Assembly: GCA_018698675.1 (NCBI GenBank)
Contig: JABIPA010000018.1
Location: 1 to 58,983 of the forward strand
Origin: a bacterium
GTDB taxonomy: Bacteria > Margulisbacteria > Marinamargulisbacteria > JABIPA01
DNA length: 58,983 bases
Direction: 5' to 3'
Shown here piece by piece: positions 43,986-51,911 of the stretch (the first letter of the stretch is position 1; every line of letters begins with the position of its first letter). A program made the translations under genes and the position numbers. Below the pieces are notes generated by a model. It was not told the DNA's origin. It saw only the letters and a list, made by a program, of their open reading frames with translations, and did no database searches.

Positions 43986-45967
43986 TCATGAAAAGTTATA
44001 TAACAAAACAGAATATAGTGAAGAGTACCTTTTTTATTGGTGTTATTTTGTGGGCGGTTCAAGGTCTTTTTGGCGCAGGTGTTCCTGAGACTGCGCGTAT
44101 TTTTGGGCAGTTACCTATTCAAGCAAATGGACGAATAAAGCCTTTAGACTCTCTTGCTCGAGAAACTTTATTATATTTTAGTCATAAACAATCGACAGAG
44201 GTAAGCGGCAAGAAGATGTCCGCTTCCGAATGGTTGCTCAATGTTGTTTCAAATCCAGATATATCGGACAGCTATTCAGTTTTTAAAATTCAAGATGGGA
44301 CGGTAAAAGACGCTTTTCACCTTGATGAAAAAGAAAGGTATTTTTCATTTAATGAACTAAAGCCGCATTATACTGTTCTTGAGAAACATTCTATTTCAAT
44401 TGAAAAGCTCGATAAGTCTCAACAATCTTTGTTTCAGCAACATATTCTTACACTTTATGATCAGTTGAACCTGTATATGCGCTTGCAGAGCAGTTTGTAT
44501 CCTTCAAATGTCGTTGAAAAGGGACCTTATTTGGATGAGCTGGGACAAATATTTGTTGATTACTCGTATTTATTGAATGGAAAACACGGAACTCCGGATT
44601 CTGCTCATCCCCAAAGCGGTGCACATGTGGATCATAGTGGGCACAATCATGGGCCTGGTGATGGGCATCATCATGCTGAAACAGCGGAACTTTCAGATGA
44701 AGATCGTAAAAATATGGATGGATGGAAAAAACTTTCATTTGTTGTGAATTCATCAAGATATTATGAACAAATGGCCGTTTTTAAAGTTTTTCCTCCGGAG
44801 AGGGAAGGCTCAAAACCAGGGAAAGAAAAATATTTGAATCAGTTAACAGATAATTGGGCGCCGTTGGCAACTTTGGTTACGCGGTCGGTGTTTACAGGTA
44901 AAGAGAACCCTGCCGTTCGTTTGTACGCGTCTTTTTTAGACAATGTGTATAAGAAAAATAATAGCAAGGCTATCGAGAGTGGAAAAGAATTACTTCTGTA
45001 TTATGAAAACGAGGTACCAAAGGCTTATTCGAAGGCAAAAAATGAAGCCTTGTTTAACTGCCTACAAATATTTTACCGTTCGATGGTTTTGTTTTTATTG
45101 GCTGCTATAGGCATTGGCGCTTCGTGGTTAGTGAAAAACCAAATTGTTTTTTGGATTGGGCGTCAATTTGTAGTTGTTGCATTTGGACTTCAGGTTGTTG
45201 GGCAAGTTTTTCGTATGCTTATTCAAGGACGACCTCCTGTTACTAATTTATATTCGTCAGCTGTTTTTGTTGGATTAGTTGCTGTTTTATTGGGAATGAT
45301 AATGGAACGGTTTTTTAAGAATAAACTTGGTCTTTTTGTTTCAGCGGTAATTGGGTTTATTACCTTAATTGTTGCGCATAACTTATCTATTCAAGGAGAT
45401 ACTCTTGAAATGATGCAAGCCGTTTTGGATTCGAATTTTTGGTTATCTACTCATGTTGTTACTATCGTTATTGGATATTCGGGTATGTTTTTAGCAGGGT
45501 TTTTGGGAATTGTCTTTATTTGTCGATACTTTTTTGGACGATCGTTTTCGGACGAGGATCAACGTGAACTTTATAAAATGGTGTATGGAATTGTTTGCTT
45601 TAATTTAGTCATGAACTTTGTTGGAACCGTTTTGGGGGGTATTTGGGCCGATCAGAGTTGGGGACGTTTTTGGGGTTGGGACCCTAAGGAAAACGGTGCT
45701 TTGTTAATAGTTATATGGAGTGCCTTAATGTTGCATGCGCGAATGGCCGGATTTTTTAAGGTTCGGGGATTTATGGTCGCTGCGGTATTTGGAAATATTG
45801 TAACTGCTATGTCTTGGTTTGGAGTGAATATGCTTGGAATTGGCTTACATAGTTACGGATTTATGGACAGCGCGTTTGTTTGGTTAATGTTATTTTGCAT
45901 GGTTCAGGTGTTTTTTATGATTTTAGGTCTATTGCCTTCTAAATGGGTTACGCCTAAAATCAGGTGA
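43982..45967 (+). CDS. ccsA: CcsA-type haem export/cytochrome c assembly protein with long N-terminal domain
   Basis: A 661-residue protein. The C-terminal 300 residues are CcsA: eight or so membrane helices and the haem-binding WWD motif WGRFWGWDPKE (560-570), followed by MLHARM. The first about 360 residues are an extra domain: a signal-like helix, a SLARETLLYFSH segment and a His-rich linker (nine His between 202 and 231, GHNHGPGDGHHH). Similar long CcsA forms occur in system II of several diderm phyla. It exports haem and joins it to CxxCH motifs outside the membrane. It overlaps resB by 4 bases and precedes hemA by 29. Confidence 0.92.
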   Translation: MIMKSYITKQNIVKSTFFIGVILWAVQGLFGAGVPETARIFGQLPIQANGRIKPLDSLARETLLYFSHKQSTEVSGKKMSASEWLLNVVSNPDISDSYSVFKIQDGTVKDAFHLDEKERYFSFNELKPHYTVLEKHSISIEKLDKSQQSLFQQHILTLYDQLNLYMRLQSSLYPSNVVEKGPYLDELGQIFVDYSYLLNGKHGTPDSAHPQSGAHVDHSGHNHGPGDGHHHAETAELSDEDRKNMDGWKKLSFVVNSSRYYEQMAVFKVFPPEREGSKPGKEKYLNQLTDNWAPLATLVTRSVFTGKENPAVRLYASFLDNVYKKNNSKAIESGKELLLYYENEVPKAYSKAKNEALFNCLQIFYRSMVLFLLAAIGIGASWLVKNQIVFWIGRQFVVVAFGLQVVGQVFRMLIQGRPPVTNLYSSAVFVGLVAVLLGMIMERFFKNKLGLFVSAVIGFITLIVAHNLSIQGDTLEMMQAVLDSNFWLSTHVVTIVIGYSGMFLAGFLGIVFICRYFFGRSFSDEDQRELYKMVYGIVCFNLVMNFVGTVLGGIWADQSWGRFWGWDPKENGALLIVIWSALMLHARMAGFFKVRGFMVAAVFGNIVTAMSWFGVNMLGIGLHSYGFMDSAFVWLMLFCMVQVFFMILGLLPSKWVTPKIR

Positions 45968-45996
45968 GAAAAAATAATTAGCCAGGTAATAGTGTC

Positions 45997-46965
45997 ATGG
46001 AATATATACATTTAGAATTTTTTAATTATCCAAGTTGTGATAAGTCAGGAACTTTAGCTAGAGAGTTAGAGGGTCTTTTGCCTGCAGTTATTTTTTTAAA
46101 AACCTGTCAACGATGTGAATTATATATTAGCAAGGAATTGTTGACGACTTCTCATACGTCGTTAATCGAAAAATATCTTGGAGAACATTCTGATAAAGTT
46201 CTCGCCGAGTATGATAGCGAGAAAATTATTAATCATTTATTTAATGTCGTATCGGGGCTTGCATCGCAAGTGGTGGGTGAAACAGAGATTCAAGGGCAAA
46301 TTAAAGCGGCCTATTTGGTTTCTATAGACACAGGAAAAATAGACTCTTCTTTGCATAGACTTTTTCAAAAAGCTTTGTTTATTGGCAAAAAAGTTCGATC
46401 GGAAACTAGGTTGTCCGATGGCGGATTTAGCTATGCTGGGGCTGCTTTTAGGGCGATAAAAGAAAAATTTAGTGATTATTCAACTTTAAAAGTTGCTGTT
46501 TTTGGGGCGGGTTCTATTGCTCAAGAGTTTTCTTTAATCGCTAAGAAAAATGGATTACCTATTTCTGGCGTTTTTGTTAGAAATATTGAGAAGGCGGAAG
46601 ATTCATTGAATGAATTGATTGATTGTCCGATATCTATTATTCAAGAAGGTCTTTTGTCTTTGAATCAATTTGATGTTTTAGTTTGTGCTACTGGCGCAGA
46701 CGGATTTGTTGTTAAATCGAATCATGTTCATCATTTAGATTCTTTATTTTGTGTCGATTTTTCGTCTTCAGCTAATATTCAACCGTCTGTTGAGGATGTT
46801 CAAGGCGTAACTCTCGTGACGTTAGAAAATCTAGTGCAAAGAATCAATAGTGTGAGTAAAAATAGAGAGATGGCAATTTCTTCTGCTACTCAAATAGTTA
46901 ATGCCGAATTTTCTTGTTTCTTAAAAGTTGAGTCGGCGAAGGTTTCTTCTTTGGTTCTTGCTTAA
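45997..46965 (+). CDS. hemA: Glutamyl-tRNA reductase, short form
   Basis: A 322-residue GluTR, which reduces glutamyl-tRNA to glutamate-1-semialdehyde, the first step of tetrapyrrole synthesis. The catalytic Cys37 is in KTCQRCELY (canonical TCNRxE), followed by the signature VVGETEIQGQIKAAY and the NADPH-binding GAGSIAQEF. The protein stops about 80-100 residues earlier than usual, lacking most of the C-terminal dimerisation domain. The position after ccsA parallels hemX-hemA clusters. It is the last gene before a parS site. No other haem gene is in the window. Confidence 0.92.
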   Translation: MEYIHLEFFNYPSCDKSGTLARELEGLLPAVIFLKTCQRCELYISKELLTTSHTSLIEKYLGEHSDKVLAEYDSEKIINHLFNVVSGLASQVVGETEIQGQIKAAYLVSIDTGKIDSSLHRLFQKALFIGKKVRSETRLSDGGFSYAGAAFRAIKEKFSDYSTLKVAVFGAGSIAQEFSLIAKKNGLPISGVFVRNIEKAEDSLNELIDCPISIIQEGLLSLNQFDVLVCATGADGFVVKSNHVHHLDSLFCVDFSSSANIQPSVEDVQGVTLVTLENLVQRINSVSKNREMAISSATQIVNAEFSCFLKVESAKVSSLVLA

Positions 46966-47038
46966 TTCTTTTAGAATTTAGTTCTGATGCATTCTTTTTC
47001 CTCTTTTTTTTTAATAGATTTAATTGATTTTTATTTAA

Positions 47039-47054
47039 TGTTTCACGTGAAACA
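47039..47054. promoter_or_regulatory. Chromosomal parS site (ParB binding)
   Basis: TGTTTCACGTGAAACA is an exact 16-bp match to the canonical bacterial parS palindrome; the flanks AA/TT extend the symmetry to 20 bp. It lies in the 180-base gap between hemA and the gene at 47146. I saw no second copy in the window. parS sites usually cluster near the replication origin. Confidence 0.92.
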
Positions 47055-47096
47055 TTTTTTGATGATTTAATTGAAATTTTATTTTTTCTCTTTCGA

Positions 47097-47126
47097 TAAC
47101 TAAATAAATGGTTTTTCCATTAGTTA
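47097..47126. repeat. Imperfect inverted repeat upstream of the 47146 operon
   Basis: TAACTAA and TTAGTTA flank an inner TGG/CCA pair, 20 bases before the start of the gene at 47146. It could be an operator; a 5-base bulge makes it imperfect. Confidence 0.35.
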
Positions 47127-47145
47127 TAAAATAAGGAAAAAGATC

Positions 47146-50115
47146 ATGATATCAATGCCTAGTTTAGAATTCCAACTTGAGAAAAGCGGAAGTGTTTTAA
47201 AGGACATTATTTCTCTTTCAGAAGGGTATGAATGTTTGTCTGTACCCGCAATTCAAGGTGAGTCTATTTTATATTTGTTGAGAGGGATTAGTCATTGTCT
47301 CGACCATTTTTCTTGTGAAGCGTCTACGTGGACTGCTTCAGACTTCGGTAAAGCAAATATATTTTTGGATAAAATGAATACTCTGTTTGATAGTAGTGAA
47401 GAATCTTTCGTCACTGAAAATATTTCAAAAAATGAAAGTGGTTTGGGTTTGTCTGATGTAAGTAAACATGATAGTTCAAGACCATTATCGTTTTCAAATG
47501 AGTCACCGGATCTGGAACCGTTTATTATGCCTAGCCCTATCCCACGTAGAGGGGTTCCTTCATTTGATACATTGTTTTTGGACGCGGCATCAACTTCTAG
47601 CTCGCCTAAAATGGATATTGAAACATTGCTTGGGGCACTTAGAATAAATATTAATTCTATATCTCGATGTTTTTATTTGTATGAACAGTGTACGAGCGTG
47701 GAAGGTAGACACAAAACTGGAAATGTTTCTGATAAAAGCAATTCTTTTTTTAAACGGGTTCAGGGAAGCCCATTAAGCACAAAGGATTTTGGTAGAAAGT
47801 TAAAAAGTGACCGAAATTTTTTACGACATTTAGGAGTGGAAGCTGCCTCTGTTCCTTCTACGGGAAAGGGTGCTTCTTTTTCTATAGGTCATTATGACTC
47901 GTTTTTTAGAACAATTGGAGATAAATTGGTTCGTGAAGATCAACTTTCTTTTAAAACGTTTTTAAGAGATATTTTTACAGAGTATGAGAGTAACGCCTGC
48001 AATAGTTATGGGCTAGGATTTATAGACCCTTCTCAATATGATTTTTTAGCAAAGGTCGTCACTGTAAGCACGGACGGGGAGTACGAAAGTCTACGCGATT
48101 TAAAAAACAAAATAACATGTTTAAAAAACGAATATACTTCTAAATTTGGCCAAAATATATCTAATTTTGACTTAGTATATAATGAGAAAATTCTCGCTAA
48201 GACCAAAGATTTGATAGACCTTGAATTAACGGAAGCTGTCCTCGAGGAAGTACAGGAATCAATAGTAAGAGAAAATAAATTTTCATATTTATTTCCAAAG
48301 GTACATAAAATGCGACGTCCTCACTTTGCTTCTTTGTCTGGGGTCTGTTCAGAACAATCTTTGTTTGTTTCTAACAAGCTTCCTGATAAATTGTTTGATT
48401 TGGTTGCTAACCCGTTTTTTCATTCTATTTCCAATATTAATAAATACGTGGGCGATAAATGGGATGAGGATTTTATATCCTTATTGGTTAAGGAGCGATT
48501 GCCGATTGAAGTTTGTTGTGTTGATTCTTCTGATTTTAAACAATTACAGAGGCTGGACGGATACGACACTTTAATTGAGTTTAAATCTTTGCATAACGGG
48601 AGTGACAGATATTTAGCTACAAATATGGCAAAGGGTGAATCTAAGTTTATTGTACGTATTGACTTAGGAGAGAGCTATAAAATTCATACTATCGGGCAGA
48701 TGCTTCTGTTTGAAACATATGTTAGCGTTTATGATGCTGAGTCGGTGCGAGATTCAGAATTGTTGTTTATTGAACCAAGTCTTCAGAATCCAGTTTTAGG
48801 GTCTTCTTTTTCTAGTGATCAAGACGCATCTTTTAAAACTGATGGATGTGAATTTGAAGGGCCATCGATCCTTAGTTCGAATTTTACATATCAAAAAGAT
48901 GGCCTTGTGAATTCAATTATTTGCCATTTATATAAAGATGAATCAAATCAATTAATTGCAATACAAAAAGAATCTTTTGGGCGTGCTGAGAATGATCCTC
49001 TTGAGGAGGTAGCTTTGAATTATAGCAAACCTAAACTATCGAATTCAGTAGTGGCCGGAGTTCCGGTGATAGCGCGTCGATTGGATCCTAATTTACTTAC
49101 GATAAAATCTAAGCCTATATCGGATGTATGGAGTGAGATTGTTAACCAATTTAAATGCATTTTAGATGAGTCTCTTGGTAGCTTATATCCGACTATTGAT
49201 ATATTAATTTTGGGCGGAGAAAAAGAAGTTTCAGGCTTAATGATTAGAAAAGATTATGGCGTATGTGTTTTAAATATAGGAAGGCCTAACTTTAATGCAA
49301 AGATATATAAATCTAAAAAAAATAATAAGATGATAATGTCTTGTAATATTTCCCCTAATTTTTTTGGAGACAGGGCAGGGTGTTTAGTTGAGGCTTTGAT
49401 CCCTCTCAGGTTAAAATCGATTCTTTTGACAGGGACATCTGGTGCTTTAAAGTCTGATTTACCGATTGGAAGGGTTCTTTTACCGAAGACCATTTTGGAT
49501 TCTGATTCTAATGATTTTCAGTTTCAAACGGATTTTTTTGGAAATTCTGATTTTATGGAATCGCTTTCTGAGGAGGTCAGGGCTAATTATTCAGAAACGG
49601 AGTTTAATATGGGGGTTGATTCTCCGATTGTAGAAAGCGAACGATTTATTGAAACGTTGGTAAAAAATGAGTTGGATATTTCTTCTGTTGATTGTGAAGC
49701 TCAGTTTATTTCAAGAGTTATAAAGGATAAAGGCATAAGGTTTTTTCCCTATTTCAGGGTGTCTGATAACCCTGTTAAAGGACAGTCTATTAGTAGAGGT
49801 GGGCATGCCGAGGTAGAAACTTTTAGTAGCCTTAAACGAAATAAGACGGAAGGGGATCTAAGTGCATATGCATCGGCAGGTTCACTTTTTCCGGTCGATA
49901 AAGAAAACTTTCTGCCTCAAACAGGAAGGTCAACGTCTCTACCTCCGACGCCCGTTAAGAAGGGTAAGGCAAAGGGGTTGTCTTTATCGGCATCGTCTTC
50001 TCCTGATAACAAAGGTAATCATGAATGGGTGCGTCCGCCTCTAAGTAATACGGCTGTTGTTACAGATTGGATATTGGCAAATGAATTAGGCTATAGATCA
50101 AATAATGAAGGTTAA
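47146..50115 (+). CDS. Large protein with a nucleoside-phosphorylase-like domain
   Basis: A 989-residue protein; AAGGA is upstream of the ATG. The first about 680 residues match nothing I know and include a Ser/Pro-rich linker (about 95-155). Residues about 685-880 look like the PNP/UDP phosphorylase fold: DILILGG, then LLTGTSGALKSDLPIGRVLL, the segment NMGVDSPIVESE, VDCEAQ (E851, at the nucleoside-contact Glu) and RVSDNP (D874, the catalytic-type Asp). The last 100 residues are disordered and Ser/Pro/Lys-rich. Members of this fold cleave N-glycosidic bonds of nucleosides; related domains also appear as effectors in large immune-type proteins. It is 11 bases before an ADP-ribosylglycohydrolase gene. 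Domain confident, role unknown. Confidence 0.72.
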   Translation: MISMPSLEFQLEKSGSVLKDIISLSEGYECLSVPAIQGESILYLLRGISHCLDHFSCEASTWTASDFGKANIFLDKMNTLFDSSEESFVTENISKNESGLGLSDVSKHDSSRPLSFSNESPDLEPFIMPSPIPRRGVPSFDTLFLDAASTSSSPKMDIETLLGALRININSISRCFYLYEQCTSVEGRHKTGNVSDKSNSFFKRVQGSPLSTKDFGRKLKSDRNFLRHLGVEAASVPSTGKGASFSIGHYDSFFRTIGDKLVREDQLSFKTFLRDIFTEYESNACNSYGLGFIDPSQYDFLAKVVTVSTDGEYESLRDLKNKITCLKNEYTSKFGQNISNFDLVYNEKILAKTKDLIDLELTEAVLEEVQESIVRENKFSYLFPKVHKMRRPHFASLSGVCSEQSLFVSNKLPDKLFDLVANPFFHSISNINKYVGDKWDEDFISLLVKERLPIEVCCVDSSDFKQLQRLDGYDTLIEFKSLHNGSDRYLATNMAKGESKFIVRIDLGESYKIHTIGQMLLFETYVSVYDAESVRDSELLFIEPSLQNPVLGSSFSSDQDASFKTDGCEFEGPSILSSNFTYQKDGLVNSIICHLYKDESNQLIAIQKESFGRAENDPLEEVALNYSKPKLSNSVVAGVPVIARRLDPNLLTIKSKPISDVWSEIVNQFKCILDESLGSLYPTIDILILGGEKEVSGLMIRKDYGVCVLNIGRPNFNAKIYKSKKNNKMIMSCNISPNFFGDRAGCLVEALIPLRLKSILLTGTSGALKSDLPIGRVLLPKTILDSDSNDFQFQTDFFGNSDFMESLSEEVRANYSETEFNMGVDSPIVESERFIETLVKNELDISSVDCEAQFISRVIKDKGIRFFPYFRVSDNPVKGQSISRGGHAEVETFSSLKRNKTEGDLSAYASAGSLFPVDKENFLPQTGRSTSLPPTPVKKGKAKGLSLSASSSPDNKGNHEWVRPPLSNTAVVTDWILANELGYRSNNEG

Positions 50116-50126
50116 GGGGATTAGTT

Positions 50127-51818
50127 ATGCTTAATAAGCTGTTGTCGATTGCGGTTTTAGATGATTTGGCGAAGATGAGCGAAGATGTCTTTATGTTTAA
50201 AAAACTGACTGAAGATTCTAGAGAATTAAAGTGGATTCCTAAGAGGCAGTGGTCTTCTGAACAAATTGTGCATGTTTCGTTGACTCCGGAATTGTTAGAT
50301 TATGTTTTAGAGACAGATTTTCATGCCAAGGTGTTACGACAAATTATAAAACTAGTTTCAAAAAATGAGACTGAGAGAGCGACTGATTTTTTAATTCGTC
50401 ATCTTGAAACATCTGATGGTGAGGTTAAAATTTTGGCAGCGAATGCTTTGAAAAACAGATCCCTTTTAGATTGCCAAAAACTTAAGATTGAAAAATTCAT
50501 ATCAAAAAATATTACTAAAACTCAAAAAGATTATGTTTACGTAATAATGGATTTGCTTTCTAACTCATCCGTTTCGATAGAAGCAAGGGAAAATGTTTGG
50601 AGTAAATTTAAAAAACAATCGTTTTTGAACCAGACAATATTAGTCCACAACTCTGATTTATTTTTGAAAGAGACCTCGTTAACCGACTTTTTAGAGAAAA
50701 TGACACTATCTAGGCATCCAGAAATTCGTGAAACCGCTGTTCGTAAGTTGGTTTCCTTAGATGGGTGGGATGTTCAAAATAGTGATACTGCGCGACGTTT
50801 AAAAAATGACGATGATGTTTTTGTTTCAGCCATCGCAACAGGCGTTCCATTAGATTCTCATGTAATTAACTGTAGATTAACAGAAGATATCGTTAAGGGA
50901 ATTATTTATTGTTCCGCAATCGGAGATGCTATCGGCGCCCCTATCGAGTTTTTGAGTAGAGAAAAAATAATTGAGAAATATAAAACGCCAGTGGATACGT
51001 TCGATTTTTACCGAGATGATTTGGAATTAAGGACTGATCCTGGAAGTATTTCGGATGACACAGATATGGGGTTAAGAATTTTGGAAGCAAGTTTAGATTC
51101 TGGATGGATTGACCCTTCTCAAATTGGGGTGCATTTTTCAAGTGTAATAGGCGATATCGATAGTGGGGATATGCCAAATATAGGATACTCGGCAAATACA
51201 TCGGCAGGGTTAAGGAAAATTGGTAGAGGCGCAAATTGGAGATTAGTTGGACGGCCCCTTACAAAAGGGTGCGGTGCAGCAATGAGAGCTTTTGCTATTC
51301 CTATTTTGTGCGATGAGCCATTTGATGATGTTGTTACTAAAGATGTATCTCGAATTACTCATAATAGTCTGGAGACTCTTGATTCGTCATTGGTAATAGT
51401 CAAGGTTATTCGATGGTTATCAAAATTGGATCGAGACTCTTTTGATAATGAGTCATTCCTGACAGTTCTTAGAGGCATATCTCTTAGAAGTGAAGAAATG
51501 AAGAAAGGGCTCTCTAATTTTTATGAAGCGTTGGACATGGATTTGGACGATGGATTAGCGAAAATAGGAACAGGAGGGAATGCTGTTGAGGCGGTTCCTG
51601 CCGCGTTATTATGTTTTTTTAAATACCCAACTGATTTTAAATCTTTGTTGCGTAGTGCAATTAATGTGACAGGAGATTCGGACAGTATCGCATGTATCGC
51701 TGGTGGTTTATTTGGAGCTTATAACGGGTATGATTCTATTGATAAACATTATATTGATAATTTAAAAAATAAAGCTCGCATAGAATCTATTATTAATCGC
51801 TTAACTATTAATGGATAG
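50127..51818 (+). CDS. HEAT-like domain fused to ADP-ribosylglycohydrolase
   Basis: A 563-residue protein. Residues about 1-240 are helical and HEAT-like (for example RATDFLIRHLETSDGEVKIL, then LSRHPEIRETAVRKLV). Residues about 245-560 are an ADP-ribosylglycohydrolase (DraG/ARH): IYCSAIGDAIGAPIEF, the N-terminal metal site SDDTD (309-313), and the C-terminal metal site GDSDS (516-520) in TGDSDSIACIAGGLFGAYNG. Both di-magnesium sites look intact, so it should remove ADP-ribose from a protein or small molecule. The leader TAAGGGGATTAGT recurs before the next gene. It is second of three genes that look cotranscribed. Confidence 0.88.
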   Translation: MLNKLLSIAVLDDLAKMSEDVFMFKKLTEDSRELKWIPKRQWSSEQIVHVSLTPELLDYVLETDFHAKVLRQIIKLVSKNETERATDFLIRHLETSDGEVKILAANALKNRSLLDCQKLKIEKFISKNITKTQKDYVYVIMDLLSNSSVSIEARENVWSKFKKQSFLNQTILVHNSDLFLKETSLTDFLEKMTLSRHPEIRETAVRKLVSLDGWDVQNSDTARRLKNDDDVFVSAIATGVPLDSHVINCRLTEDIVKGIIYCSAIGDAIGAPIEFLSREKIIEKYKTPVDTFDFYRDDLELRTDPGSISDDTDMGLRILEASLDSGWIDPSQIGVHFSSVIGDIDSGDMPNIGYSANTSAGLRKIGRGANWRLVGRPLTKGCGAAMRAFAIPILCDEPFDDVVTKDVSRITHNSLETLDSSLVIVKVIRWLSKLDRDSFDNESFLTVLRGISLRSEEMKKGLSNFYEALDMDLDDGLAKIGTGGNAVEAVPAALLCFFKYPTDFKSLLRSAINVTGDSDSIACIAGGLFGAYNGYDSIDKHYIDNLKNKARIESIINRLTING

Positions 51819-51830
51819 TGGCTTTTTTTT
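51804..51830 (+). terminator. Weak hairpin with T8 overlapping the ADP-ribosylglycohydrolase stop
   Basis: ACTAT/ATAGT (5 bp) overlaps the stop codon and is followed by GGC and eight T residues. It may attenuate expression of the third gene. Confidence 0.35.
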
Positions 51831-51911
51831 GTTGAATATTGAGTTATTTAACTAGGTATAATGAGAATAATTTATAGATAGCTATGTATAGTATGTAAGG
51901 GGATTAGTAAA

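Noticed and set aside
44448-44756. Minus-strand frame opposite ccsA with His-rich sequence
   Set aside because: It is the antisense of the His-rich linker of CcsA.
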